This document shows positions 34,759-44,008 of a stretch of DNA of 64,000 nt, piece after piece. The notes under the pieces are model-generated. The model was not told the DNA's origin. It saw nothing but the letters and a program-made list of their open reading frames with translations, and ran no database searches. Position 1 is the stretch's first letter, and every line of letters starts with the position of its first letter. The stretch comes from Bacillota bacterium (GTDB lineage: Bacteria; Bacillota; Clostridia; Acetivibrionales; DTU013), in contig JAEZRE010000020.1 of assembly GCA_023412915.1 (NCBI GenBank), positions 62,001 to 126,000 of the forward strand, given 5' to 3'. The position numbers and the translations under genes are program-made.

Positions 34759-35125
34759 CTGTCCGGCCCCCTCTCCTAATCATCTCAATTATCTCTTCCG
34801 TTTTTATGTCTAGATTGCCGGCCTCTTCCAGCAAGGCCTTTATGAACCTCTCGTAAAAATTGCTTTTTCTGTCGTCCTGTATTATTTTCCTGGCTCCCGT
34901 TGTAACAAACATTCCGATCCCTCTCTTTTTATAAAGAATACCGCGGTCTACGAGTAAATTGATGCCTTTGCCCGCAGTTGCCGGATTGATCCTGTATATG
35001 ACGGCCATCTGGTTGGTTGAAGGGATTTGGGTCTCTTCTCCGATATTGCCCTTAATGATATCATCCTCTATACTTTCAGCGATCTGAAGGTATATCGATT
35101 TTTCATTGTCAAAATCCAACTTCAA
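34751..35125 (-). CDS. GntR-family (YtrA subfamily) repressor
   Basis: The 124-residue protein has only the GntR winged helix (about 8-75, ESIEDDIIKGNIGEETQIPSTN split over the helix-turn-helix) and a short helical tail, which defines the YtrA subfamily. It starts at a TTG behind GGGGGTG. These small dimeric repressors control an ABC operon that they head. An imperfect dyad lies just downstream of the -10 box of its promoter, consistent with autoregulation. Confidence 0.92.
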   Translation of the reverse strand: MKLDFDNEKSIYLQIAESIEDDIIKGNIGEETQIPSTNQMAVIYRINPATAGKGINLLVDRGILYKKRGIGMFVTTGARKIIQDDRKSNFYERFIKALLEEAGNLDIKTEEIIEMIRRGGRTGE

Positions 35126-35151
35126 TATAACACCCCCGATCTGTTAATTGG

Positions 35152-35199
35152 TTAGTTACTCATGTAATTAACTATACAACAGACTAAGAGGTGTGTCAA
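35152..35199 (-). promoter_or_regulatory. Promoter and dyad of the GntR-ABC operon
   Basis: On the minus strand TTGACA (35199-35194), a 17-base spacer and TATAGT (35176-35171) form a near-consensus promoter. TTAGTTAC (35152-35159) and GTAATTAA (35164-35171) form a dyad with one mismatch around TCAT, overlapping the transcription start, a likely GntR site. Confidence 0.75.
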
Positions 35200-35221
35200 T
35201 AGCAAATTAGAAATTTATAGT

Positions 35222-35265
35222 AAAAGACCGGGTATCCGGCCCGGAAGCCGAATACCCGGTCTTGC
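35222..35265 (-). terminator. Intrinsic terminator after the 4Fe-4S membrane protein gene
   Basis: Read on the minus strand, GACCGGGTAT and ATACCCGGTC pair with a partly paired inner loop and are followed by TTTTA. Confidence 0.85.
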
Positions 35266-35313
35266 TGCAACTATTTCGATGTACGCAATAGGACGAATCA
35301 GTATATTACAGGT

Positions 35314-36045
35314 TTATTTTTTAATCCCAAAGGAATAGTGTATGGCCTTCTTCGGGCAAGTTCCCGTGCATTCGCCGCAGAGTATGCATTCCGTGTTTTC
35401 CATGGAACCGCAGGAAACCATCTGTTCAACGTTCAGACTCATCGGACAGTTTTTGCTGCACTGTCTGCAATGCGTACATTTTCCGCTGTCGGCCTTCAGC
35501 CTGAGAGATGGCAGCCGGAGCAGGTTGCCGAGCTTTCTGCCTATTACCATGAATGGAGCCATCCAGCATATATAATGGCAGAAGGACCGCTTTCCCGCAA
35601 TCAATGAGGGGAGCGCTATCAGAAGTATGACTGCGTAATAAATGATATAGGCATAGGGTTCCGAAATCGAAATGCCATGAAAGGTCATATACAGGAAGTC
35701 CGCCTTCCTGTATCCTCCGGCGCGCAAGACGGAGAATGCGATCAGCATGAGCCACGGAACCCAAATGAAGTATTTGATAAGATTCCTCCGACCACCTTTT
35801 GCCTTTTTATCGTTTGCCAGGCTCAGGCAATCCTGCAGTCCTCCCACCGGACAGATCCATCCGCAGTATGCCCTGCCGAAAAACAAGGCGAACAGGAGCA
35901 TGCAGGCAAAGACTATGAAGCTGCCCGTTATCACGCCCTCAAGAGCGCCCATGATTATAAGGTAAGGCGAAAGATAATAAATTGTAATCGGAAATAGTAA
36001 AAACGAGATAATGACCAACGCTCTTCTGATTTTTTGCCTTTTCAT
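35314..36045 (-). CDS. 4Fe-4S membrane protein of the NapH/NosR-C-terminal type
   Basis: The 243-residue protein has about four to five membrane helices. A GRAYCGWICPVG segment (about 58-69) is followed later by FCHYICWMAPF, the CxxxCP-type pair on the membrane face of NapH/NosR/RdxA-like proteins. The C-terminus holds two 4Fe-4S motifs, CTHCRQCSKNCP and CILCGECTGTCP. Such proteins pass electrons from membrane quinol or flavin partners to a periplasmic or cytosolic acceptor. No partner reductase is adjacent. It lies 63 bases after the PadR gene and probably shares its promoter. Confidence 0.88.
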   Translation of the reverse strand: MKRQKIRRALVIISFLLFPITIYYLSPYLIIMGALEGVITGSFIVFACMLLFALFFGRAYCGWICPVGGLQDCLSLANDKKAKGGRRNLIKYFIWVPWLMLIAFSVLRAGGYRKADFLYMTFHGISISEPYAYIIYYAVILLIALPSLIAGKRSFCHYICWMAPFMVIGRKLGNLLRLPSLRLKADSGKCTHCRQCSKNCPMSLNVEQMVSCGSMENTECILCGECTGTCPKKAIHYSFGIKK

Positions 36046-36108
36046 TTATATAGCCCCCTGAATTTGGTTTTTACATTTTTCGTAGCCTTCTTCGCTGCCT
36101 TTTTTGCA

Positions 36109-36657
36109 TCATTTCCGGCTGTCGAGCAGTCCAAGCGCCTCGTCGGCCCATTCGAGATATGCCTTCATGACCTTCTCCCCAAACAGGACAGTGAGGTAGA
36201 AATAAATATGGTCTTCCGAACGGTCAAGAATTTTCCCGAGCTCCGAACCGTACGCTTCGAAAAGTCTGAGGTTTTCCGTGTTCCTTTGCTTGAATTCATT
36301 TATGATACCGATGTTGTCTTCTGTTTTTACTGAGCTTCCAAAGAACAGCTTCAGTAATATCTCATACTTTGTCTGTTCCTTTTCGGCAGGCTTTGAGAGC
36401 CATCTGACGAGCTTCTTTCTGCCGCTGTCCGTTATCGAATAGGTGATCCTCTCCGGTCCTTTGCTGCTGGCCGTATTCCGGCATTGCACCAACCCTTTCT
36501 CCTCGAGTGCTTTAAGTCCGGGGTAGATCTGCCCGAAACCTGCATCCCAGAAGTATTTGAGTGAAGTATCGATCCTTTTTTTAATATCGTAGCCTGTCAT
36601 GTCCTCATGATTCAGCAGTCCCAGGATCGCGTAGACGGTTTTGTTCTCTTTGGCCAT
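36109..36657 (-). CDS. PadR-family transcriptional regulator
   Basis: The 182-residue protein has the PadR winged helix (about 1-85, AILGLLNHEDMTGYDIKKR and QIYPGLKALEEKGLV) and a C-terminal Vir-like helical domain for dimerisation. The ATG at 36657 has AAGGAG at seven bases; the longer frame upstream lacks one. Its promoter is overlaid by a perfect 17-base inverted repeat, so it should repress itself and the 4Fe-4S membrane protein gene behind it. Confidence 0.9.
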   Translation of the reverse strand: MAKENKTVYAILGLLNHEDMTGYDIKKRIDTSLKYFWDAGFGQIYPGLKALEEKGLVQCRNTASSKGPERITYSITDSGRKKLVRWLSKPAEKEQTKYEILLKLFFGSSVKTEDNIGIINEFKQRNTENLRLFEAYGSELGKILDRSEDHIYFYLTVLFGEKVMKAYLEWADEALGLLDSRK

Positions 36658-36685
36658 ATTTAAGCTCCTTACAGATAAAATAAAA

Positions 36686-36743
36686 GCTATATCAAAAAGA
36701 TACACTGTGATGTTAGTATATCTTTTTGATATAGCAATGTCAA
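36686..36743 (-). promoter_or_regulatory. Promoter with perfect inverted repeat of the PadR operon
   Basis: On the minus strand TTGACA (36743-36738), a 17-base spacer and TATACT (36720-36715) form a near-consensus promoter. GCTATATCAAAAAGATA (36686-36702) and its exact inverse complement (36718-36734), 15 bases apart, cover the spacer, the -10 box and the start. Confidence 0.85.
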
Positions 36744-36783
36744 TCCTTATTTGCTGATTTATCAACCTGCCGGATAACTCACA

Positions 36784-39663
36784 TTACCTGCTGAAATAAT
36801 GTACTATCCCGTCTGCCAGGCTCTTCGCGAGACGTATCTGCTCAGCCTCGCTCGTTATAAGCTCAAAATCGGACGGATTCGGTACAAAACAGTTCTCTAT
36901 CAGCATGGAGGGGGTCCAGGTGCCCCTTACCACATAGAAATTGTCCCAGCGGACGCCCTTGTTGACACGGCCCGTTTCTGCCGCGCCGGCAAGCAGCACC
37001 TCCGACAGCGGTTTTGCCAGCGTTTCCTTGTAATGCACCGAGAAGCCCGTTATTTTGGATATATCTACATTGACCTCCATACTGTTTGCATGGATCGACA
37101 GGAACATATCTGGCTTTGCCCTTCGCGATGCATCGAGCCTGTCTGTCAGTGGAACTGTGACGTCGGTGGTTCTGGTCATCAGGACATCCGCTCCGAGCGA
37201 CCACAGTTCGTCTCTCAGTTTGAGTGCGGTATTGAGATTGATTGTTTTCTCGGGATAACTTGTCCCGAGCGGTCCTATGGCCCCGTTCTCCGTACCGCCG
37301 TGACCCGGATCGAGCATGATGGTCAGCCCAGTCAGCGGGCGGTCTCCCATTGTGGCCCTGGCGGGGTTTTTGACATGCAATATTATTCCCGTCATCGTTT
37401 TTTCAATATAATAGCCTTCAATAGTCCGGCCCGGCGTCAGTGTCAGCCTGTACCTGCCGAGGCTGCCGTCGCGTACGAAGGAAACCGACGAAAACGGAGA
37501 ACTGTCGGGCAGCGCGGGCAGCGCTCCTGATTGCAGCGCCGAAATGCTGAGCGTAAGGACATTGCCGTCAAATTTGGCTACCGCAGCCATGGAGTAGGGA
37601 TAATCGAAGCTTATCGAATCCCATTTAGAGCCTGCTTCGTAATGTGCCGCACTCACCGTGGGGCTGAGCTGTGCTCTCGAAGTATAAGTTGCGATGCTGG
37701 TTTTCCTTACCCATAATCCCGATGAAAGCCTGGCGTAGCTGCCTGTCATGCCGGTAACATAATCGACCATGCCCTTGCGTAGTTCGTATGAAGCGCCGTT
37801 GCCGGATACCGGCTCGGCGAAGGTATCTATGTCTTCTTTTGAGATCTCGGCGTAAAAAGGCGACCCTTTCATTATTACACCGATTTTACCGGGCGCTTTC
37901 TGTGTCCTGACAGTACCCTTGTAATTCATTGTGTACACCGGAGCCCCAAGGTCGATGTTCCTCGCTGCGCCTGTGTATGAGGGAACGGTATAGGTATAGG
38001 TAAACTTTGCCGGGTACAGGCCGCCGCTTTTTGACGCGGTTTTCATTCCGTAGGTCTTGCCACCGACCTTGACAGTTACCTTCGAACCCGCCGGCGCCGT
38101 GCAGGAAAGCGTTATTTTTTCGCCGGGCTGCCTGTATTCCTGTGCTTGGGGAAATACTGACGACGCCGTTATTCCGGCCTTGCTCATTTTACTGGCAGCG
38201 CTTGAACCGGACGACCTCGTTATAACGCGCGTTACATATGAACCGTCCTGAGAAAACGTAAAGACGTTGCTGCCGTTCTTCAGATCGACAAGTATGCCGA
38301 AATATCCCATCAGGGAGCGGTTCGTAACGGGCTTCCCGTTCAGGTAGAGGGTTTTTCCGGGATCGGAAGTGCCGTTCAGATAATAGCGGCTGTAGCCTGT
38401 CGTTGTATTGCCCGAAGGTATCGATACCGTTACCGGCGTGCTCGATACGTTGCCGTCAAGGCGGTCGTAAACGGCTTTTATCGTGGCTGACAGTGCCGGT
38501 GAATCGTCTAGCGCCGAATAATTATAAAAGAGGCTGCCCTTGACTTCAGGATACGTGCTGTTCAGCAGCAACTGTTTTTCTACCTCTGAAACGCCATACC
38601 AGGGACTCGACTGGCTTGAGTTATTTGCCCGGTACGCAGCCTGCCCGATATACAGATCCACGGCGGTTCCGCTCACCACGTTCTTCCACCAGGTCAGCAG
38701 CTTGCTGTAATCCGCCACGGAATATCCTATATTCCAATAGAGCTGTGGAGCTATATAATCGATGATGCCGCTTTTGACCCAGGAACGGGTGTCGGCGTAA
38801 TGGTCATAGTTGGATTCCGCTCCATTTGTATCGCTTCCGAGCGGGTTGGATTTCTTGTTGGCCCAGATTCCGAAAGGGCTTATGCCGAACCGGACATCTC
38901 TGCCTGTAGCCTTGATGCCTTGAGAGACTTCGCTGACGAGCGCGGTGATGTTCGCCCTTCGCCAGTCGCCCAGAGAATTGTAACCCTGTCCGTATTTTTT
39001 GTAGGTTGCCGAATCGTTAAAATCCCTGCCTGGATAGAAATAGTCGTCTAAATGGATACCGTCGATATCGTAGCGGTTCACGAGTTCAAGAACGCCGTTC
39101 GTTACGAGCTGGCGAACCTCCGGTATCCCCGGATTGAAATACAGGTTGCCGTCCGAATATTTGACTACCCAGTCGGGATGGAGCCTCGCGGGATGATTTT
39201 CCGGCAGTGAGGAGAGGGAGGGCTTTGCCTCGGAAACTGATTTTTTTGTGATCCTGTAGGGATTTATCCACGCATGGAGTTCGAGACCGCGTTTATGCGC
39301 CTCGTCTATCCAGAACCGGAGCGGATCGAAGCCTCCAGCAGGGGCCTTGCCAAGAGTTCCTGTCAGATATTTCGACCAAGGGAAGTAATCCGATCTGTAA
39401 AAAGCGTCGGCTGTAGGCCTGACTTGCAGGAAAACAGCGTTGAGCCCGGTATTTTTGGCTGTATCCAATATTTTTATCGCTTCACTTTTCAGGGCGTCTA
39501 TATCCGTAGTCGGTTTGGAGGGATAATCGGTATTCACGACAGTCGCCACCCATAGCCCGCGCATTTCTCTGGCTTCAGATGTATCAGCGTTTACAGGCAT
39601 CATAATGAAAGGTATGGAAACAAGTATGATCAGGACTATCGTTATTTTGAGCAGGTATTTCAT
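36784..39663 (-). CDS. Secreted GHL10-type glycosyl hydrolase fused to N-acetylmuramoyl-L-alanine amidase
   Basis: This 959-residue secreted protein has a signal peptide (about 1-27), a GHL10/DUF187 family TIM-barrel glycosidase-like domain (about 32-405; LWVATVVNTDYPS, HAWINPYR, GIHLDDYFYP, ISPFGIWANK), a long beta-rich middle (about 410-760) and an Amidase_3 domain at the C-terminus (about 770-959). In the amidase, IMLDPGHGG gives the first zinc His, a Glu follows in SYPEKTIN, and FLSIHAN gives another His; MLIEN holds the catalytic Glu. It should cut both glycan and peptide parts of the wall, or use the barrel for recognition. The ATG at 39663 has AAGGAG. It is monocistronic. Confidence 0.9.
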   Translation of the reverse strand: MKYLLKITIVLIILVSIPFIMMPVNADTSEAREMRGLWVATVVNTDYPSKPTTDIDALKSEAIKILDTAKNTGLNAVFLQVRPTADAFYRSDYFPWSKYLTGTLGKAPAGGFDPLRFWIDEAHKRGLELHAWINPYRITKKSVSEAKPSLSSLPENHPARLHPDWVVKYSDGNLYFNPGIPEVRQLVTNGVLELVNRYDIDGIHLDDYFYPGRDFNDSATYKKYGQGYNSLGDWRRANITALVSEVSQGIKATGRDVRFGISPFGIWANKKSNPLGSDTNGAESNYDHYADTRSWVKSGIIDYIAPQLYWNIGYSVADYSKLLTWWKNVVSGTAVDLYIGQAAYRANNSSQSSPWYGVSEVEKQLLLNSTYPEVKGSLFYNYSALDDSPALSATIKAVYDRLDGNVSSTPVTVSIPSGNTTTGYSRYYLNGTSDPGKTLYLNGKPVTNRSLMGYFGILVDLKNGSNVFTFSQDGSYVTRVITRSSGSSAASKMSKAGITASSVFPQAQEYRQPGEKITLSCTAPAGSKVTVKVGGKTYGMKTASKSGGLYPAKFTYTYTVPSYTGAARNIDLGAPVYTMNYKGTVRTQKAPGKIGVIMKGSPFYAEISKEDIDTFAEPVSGNGASYELRKGMVDYVTGMTGSYARLSSGLWVRKTSIATYTSRAQLSPTVSAAHYEAGSKWDSISFDYPYSMAAVAKFDGNVLTLSISALQSGALPALPDSSPFSSVSFVRDGSLGRYRLTLTPGRTIEGYYIEKTMTGIILHVKNPARATMGDRPLTGLTIMLDPGHGGTENGAIGPLGTSYPEKTINLNTALKLRDELWSLGADVLMTRTTDVTVPLTDRLDASRRAKPDMFLSIHANSMEVNVDISKITGFSVHYKETLAKPLSEVLLAGAAETGRVNKGVRWDNFYVVRGTWTPSMLIENCFVPNPSDFELITSEAEQIRLAKSLADGIVHYFSR

Positions 39664-39864
39664 TTTCGTCTCCTTTTGTCGCGGTTTTACGGCTGATATA
39701 TGCTCAACCCTATTATATTTCGACATTAAACTTCTATAAATGTTCCTGGATTACCTGTCGTTTAATCTATTTTTAATATTTGTAACAAAACAGTAATAAT
39801 CAAATTTCGATATAAAAATATTTATTATCCGATACGGCATATCTATCTATTAGGTGAATAATTG

Positions 39865-40707
39865 GTGGTGAATTTATTGAACGAAAAAAAGCTGAACCTG
39901 ATATTATATCTTATTTTATTTGCCTCATTGGTATTTTATCTTTACTTGAATGTCTTTACGGCTGTACCGGCAAGAAGTGAAGAAGAATTTTGCGGAGGCA
40001 GGGAACGAACAATTGCTTTTCCGGAAGAAGGTACCGATCGTGCGGACAAGACGGACTACAAGGAAGACAAGGAAGCTGCAGCCATTGATACGGCTAATAT
40101 AAGTAAAACAGGGTACCATTTGTATATAGATCTTGATGCCCTGCTTATGCATGTTTACAAAGATGGCCTGCCTATCAAAACATATGAGGTTTCCGGCGGT
40201 AAAGCCAATTCACCGTCACCTTTGGGAAAATGGAAGATCATCAGCAAGGACACCTGGGGAGAGGGGTTTGGAGGCGCATGGCTCGGTTTCAACGTACCAT
40301 GGGGTTTGTATGGCATTCATGGAACAAGTGAGCCCTGGTCCATCGGAAAAAGCAATTCCTCAAAAGGCTGCATCCGGATGAGAAACAAGGAGGTGCAGGA
40401 GTTGTATAAAATGATTCCATATAATACTCCGGTTACGATAGTATATGAAAACATTCCCTTCTGTTCCATGAGAGACGGCGATTCTGGTACCGATGTGCTT
40501 TATATGGAAAGCGCGTTAAAAAAGCTCGGCTACTATAATGGCAGTGAGGATGGGGTATTCGGCAGCACTCTGAAAAAATCGGTAATGAAATTCCAAAAAG
40601 ATCATGGGCTGTATCAGACCGGTATAATTAATATCAGTACCTATAAAAAGATAGTCGAACTAGAAAATGATTCCGATGAAATTAGGAATACCATTGATGA
40701 AAATTAA
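39865..40707 (+). CDS. L,D-transpeptidase (YkuD) with C-terminal peptidoglycan-binding domain
   Basis: This protein of about 280 residues has an N-terminal membrane anchor (about 8-30), a charged linker, a YkuD catalytic domain (about 83-195) and a PG-binding domain 1 repeat (about 205-265; DSGTDVLYMESALKKLGYYNG). The catalytic signature is present: HGTSEP, then SKGCIRM with the nucleophile Cys. It cross-links peptidoglycan stems by 3-3 bonds or attaches proteins to the wall. There is no ATG near the start; GTG 39865 with AGGTGA at seven bases is preferred over TTG 39862 or TTG 39877. Confidence 0.92.
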   Translation: MVNLLNEKKLNLILYLILFASLVFYLYLNVFTAVPARSEEEFCGGRERTIAFPEEGTDRADKTDYKEDKEAAAIDTANISKTGYHLYIDLDALLMHVYKDGLPIKTYEVSGGKANSPSPLGKWKIISKDTWGEGFGGAWLGFNVPWGLYGIHGTSEPWSIGKSNSSKGCIRMRNKEVQELYKMIPYNTPVTIVYENIPFCSMRDGDSGTDVLYMESALKKLGYYNGSEDGVFGSTLKKSVMKFQKDHGLYQTGIINISTYKKIVELENDSDEIRNTIDEN

Positions 40708-40740
40708 TAATAAATTTTATGTAATATGTAGATTTTGAAC

Positions 40741-40769
40741 TTTACACCATTACGTAACGGTATTATAAT
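40741..40769 (+). promoter_or_regulatory. Promoter with palindrome before the MerR-VIT operon
   Basis: TTTACA (40741-40746), a 17-base spacer and TATAAT (40764-40769). The spacer contains CCATTACGTAACGG (40747-40760), a palindrome with a single mismatched pair, a plausible site for the MerR protein encoded just downstream. Confidence 0.6.
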
Positions 40770-40804
40770 ATTAATCGTGGAAATGCTGAGGCAAGGGTGA
40801 AGAT

Positions 40805-41251
40805 ATGGAAGAAACTAGCTATAGAGTCGGTGAATTGGCTGAGAGAACGGGCGTAACCAAACGGACGATCCATTATTATATAGGCAGGGGTTTGCTTCCG
40901 CCTCCGGAAGGGGCGGGTCTGGGCGCCGTGTATTCGGAAGAGCATCTCTACAAAATATTGCTGATAAAAAAGCTGCAGGACAGATATCTTCCACTGGAAG
41001 AGATACGGAAGAGGACAGCCGGCATGACACTGCGGGAGGTTGTCTTGAGCCTCGAGGGAGACGGACCTTTAGTGTCTCTTCCGGAGCCTTCGAATGAATA
41101 TAAAACATCAGATGTCGGGAATAAAACTGCATATGAACGGATGAACGTCGGATACGGGCTGGAGATTCACTTTCCTTCTGATAATCAAAAGGCTCGGGAT
41201 ATGGCTGATGTTTTATATAAATATGCCCAAAAAATGATGAAGGAAGGTTAA
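40805..41251 (+). CDS. MerR-family regulator paired with a VIT/vWA protein
   Basis: The 148-residue protein has a MerR winged helix (about 5-72, YRVGELAERTGVTKRTIHYYIGRGLL) and a shorter than usual C-terminal part with no cysteine ligands, so it is not a metal sensor of the usual kind. It lies five bases upstream of the large VIT/vWA gene and shares its promoter. Its role is probably to control that pair. The GTGAAGAT spacing before the ATG gives a weak ribosome site. Confidence 0.9.
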   Translation: MEETSYRVGELAERTGVTKRTIHYYIGRGLLPPPEGAGLGAVYSEEHLYKILLIKKLQDRYLPLEEIRKRTAGMTLREVVLSLEGDGPLVSLPEPSNEYKTSDVGNKTAYERMNVGYGLEIHFPSDNQKARDMADVLYKYAQKMMKEG

Positions 41252-41256
41252 AGCGA

Positions 41257-43917
41257 ATGAAAATCAACAGAAACGAAGATGATTACTCCCTGAATTGCAT
41301 AACGGATATAAAGACCGGCAGGCCGGCCTGTCCTCTGCGTAATGTGGAAATAAACGCAGTGCTGGACACATCCATGGCGGAAGTCACTTTGACGCAAAAC
41401 TACATAAACGCTTCCAGTCATGCCATAGAAGCCCTATATACGTTCCCGGTCCCTCACGACGCCCAGGTGACAGGCTTCAGATGCAGTATCGGCAGTGATT
41501 TGATACAGGGCGAGTTCAGAGAAAAGGAAGAGGCCTTCAGAGAATATGACAGGGCAATTAGGAAAGGCGATAGCGCTTTCCTGCTCGAAAGCCACAGACC
41601 TGATATTTTTCAGGTTTCGCTGGGCAACATTGCCGCCGGTGAAACTGTTTCGATCACAATTTCTTATACGGAGGACGTTAAAATAACCGATCATGAGCTG
41701 CGCTGGTCCATTCCGACAGTGGTGGCGCCGCGTTACATCCCGGGGAATAAAACGGGACATAAGACCGGCCCGGGGACAGCAGGCCCTACGGAGCTTGTGC
41801 CAGACGCCGATTATATAACTCCGCCGGTTGGAAAGACTGATTACACGCTGAAAATAAAAGCGGTACTTAAAGGGATGAAAGGGCTGAAAAAGGTCTCTTC
41901 GCCCAGTCACCCGGTCGAAGTCGGCTTCGACAGGGAAAATGTGATAGTTACCTTATCCAAGGAAAATGAGCCGCTGGACAGCGATTTCGTAATATCGGCG
42001 CAAATCGCCGAGGATAACGCGGACAGCTTCATTACAGCCTCGGGTGCAAACGGAGTGTTTGGGTCGGTCAGTTTTTGTCCCGACCTTTCCGAGTACACGA
42101 AAAAGCCCGGAGCCTGCGAATATATATTCCTCGTGGACGTATCGGGTTCTATGGGCGGAGAAAAGCTCGAGCAGGCCAGGCGCGCGCTTTCAATCTCACT
42201 CAGGAACCTGTTCGAAGGAGATTATTTCAATATTATAGCCTTCGAGAGCAGCTACAGCTGTTTTTCGAAAACATCTATGCCATACTCGCAGGATAACCTC
42301 GAATCGGCGGACCAATGGATATCGGCGCTGACTGCGATGGGCGGCACGGAAATATATGAACCGATGGAGTTCGTACTTGAGCATTCGGAAGGAATAAAGG
42401 GACTTGAAAGAGTCGTTTTCCTGTTTACAGACGGACAGGTCGGAAATGAGAGCCAGATCGTCGACCTTGCAAGAAAAAACAGCGTTTCGCTGCAGCTTTA
42501 TCCGTTCGGGATCGATACGGCTGTAAACAAATATTTCATCGACAGCCTGGCACAGGCCGGAAACGGCATGCCGGAATACATTTATCCGGGGGAAAGGATA
42601 GAAGACAAGGTGATCCGTCAGTTTTCAAGGATACACCAGCCTTACCTTGCCGATTTGACTGTGACCGGGGAGGCCGGAAGAGAACTTGAAACCGTGCCGT
42701 CGCTGCCTGCCAGGCTATATGACTCGGAGACCTTCAGCTTTATTGTCCGGGCGGATAAAGGCGATATAAAGGATACTGTAAGGCTCGCCGGAAAGGTCGG
42801 AGATGAAAGGCTGAGGTTTGAAATCAAGGGCGAAAATACGGGAGATGAAAGGCTGCTCGGCCTTAAGTGGGCAAAAGGCAGGATCACGGAACTCGAAAGT
42901 CAAATGAACGGTACCTACGAGCGCAGAAACGACCTTCTCAGGAAGGAGATCATCGAGCTGTCGGTAAGGTATTCGGTGCTATCTACGCTGACTTCATTGG
43001 TGGCCGTATACAGTAGAAAAACCAAAATAAACGGGCTGCCGCAGACTATAGTAGTGCCTGTTGCGGCTCCCAGAGGCTGGTCTATGCCGCTTGCGCAGGA
43101 AAAAACATTCTCCTTTGCGCCTTTATGCGTAACCGAATCCTGCATGCGGTCATATCAGGAAGAGGACGACGGGCTGAACGGCATGAACTGTGATGAAGAA
43201 CCCGGTTTCACCGGAATTCCGTCGTTTCTGAGAAAAGGACGTTCGGCTCCCAATAGATCGGGTTTCGGCAGATCGATGCGGACGAGGTCGGAAAAACTCG
43301 CTTTCTCAAGTGCGCCGGAAGCCTTTGACGGCAAGTCCGCAGCAGGTGCGGCGGAAACGGCGGTCACTGATATCAAGGCATCGTTACATGAAATGATAAT
43401 AACGGCTGCACAGATGCAGGACGCCTCAGGCTCTTTCGGCAGCGGCGGCGATGCTGTCTTCAGAACTTCATGTTTTATCATCGGAATGCTTTTACTTGAT
43501 GAAGAGTGGAAGCCGTACAGGATACAGCTCATAAAAGCCGGGGAAGCGCTGCTGAAAGCGCTGGAGGGCGATAGACAGAGCGCTGTTGACGCTCAAACCG
43601 CACAGACTGCGACATTGTCTGCGGTTCTAACAGACAGCACGACACAATCCGCAAACCCTGTAAAAGCAGCCGCATTATCTCTCGCTGCCGCTGCGCTGGC
43701 CATGCTGACCGATAAAGGCTTACTAAAGCAGGGTATAAAAATCAGTTCATTGGAGAGTGCTATGAACGCTTTGCCGGGAAACGCCTTCGGACTTTTCAAC
43801 GAAATACTTTCCGGAGCTATTGAGCACTTGCCCGATACCGACGGAAGCACCACAGCTGCCGGCGCCGATAAAAAATCGCGCGCGGCACGGTATTTGCAGG
43901 CCGTTATAAAAAAATAA
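41257..43917 (+). CDS. VIT and von Willebrand A domain protein
   Basis: The 886-residue protein has an N-terminal VIT domain (about 10-140; AEVTLTQNYINAS, YTFPVPHDAQVTGF) and a vWA domain (about 285-450) with an intact MIDAS site: VDVSGSMGG, the Thr in MGGTEIYEP, and LFTDGQVG. The rest (about 470-886) is a beta-rich region followed by an Ala-rich helical part. No signal peptide or membrane helix is visible, so it seems to act in the cytosol, unlike many inter-alpha-trypsin-inhibitor-like proteins. vWA domains hold metal-dependent protein contacts. It is co-transcribed with the MerR gene. Function is unknown. Confidence 0.88.
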   Translation: MKINRNEDDYSLNCITDIKTGRPACPLRNVEINAVLDTSMAEVTLTQNYINASSHAIEALYTFPVPHDAQVTGFRCSIGSDLIQGEFREKEEAFREYDRAIRKGDSAFLLESHRPDIFQVSLGNIAAGETVSITISYTEDVKITDHELRWSIPTVVAPRYIPGNKTGHKTGPGTAGPTELVPDADYITPPVGKTDYTLKIKAVLKGMKGLKKVSSPSHPVEVGFDRENVIVTLSKENEPLDSDFVISAQIAEDNADSFITASGANGVFGSVSFCPDLSEYTKKPGACEYIFLVDVSGSMGGEKLEQARRALSISLRNLFEGDYFNIIAFESSYSCFSKTSMPYSQDNLESADQWISALTAMGGTEIYEPMEFVLEHSEGIKGLERVVFLFTDGQVGNESQIVDLARKNSVSLQLYPFGIDTAVNKYFIDSLAQAGNGMPEYIYPGERIEDKVIRQFSRIHQPYLADLTVTGEAGRELETVPSLPARLYDSETFSFIVRADKGDIKDTVRLAGKVGDERLRFEIKGENTGDERLLGLKWAKGRITELESQMNGTYERRNDLLRKEIIELSVRYSVLSTLTSLVAVYSRKTKINGLPQTIVVPVAAPRGWSMPLAQEKTFSFAPLCVTESCMRSYQEEDDGLNGMNCDEEPGFTGIPSFLRKGRSAPNRSGFGRSMRTRSEKLAFSSAPEAFDGKSAAGAAETAVTDIKASLHEMIITAAQMQDASGSFGSGGDAVFRTSCFIIGMLLLDEEWKPYRIQLIKAGEALLKALEGDRQSAVDAQTAQTATLSAVLTDSTTQSANPVKAAALSLAAAALAMLTDKGLLKQGIKISSLESAMNALPGNAFGLFNEILSGAIEHLPDTDGSTTAAGADKKSRAARYLQAVIKK

Positions 43918-44008
43918 TGCAACTCCTAGGAACAGCAAGAACACAAATAACAGCACGTAAAAAGGCAAGTCATGTGCTATAAGAAATGTCGGATCATAAG
44001 AAAAGGTG
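43918..44008 (+). other. Start of a 940-base coding-free region
   Basis: Only an A-rich lead-in is visible, with a possible TATAAG -10 box at 43978-43983 but no matching -35. The structured RNA candidate follows. Confidence 0.4.
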
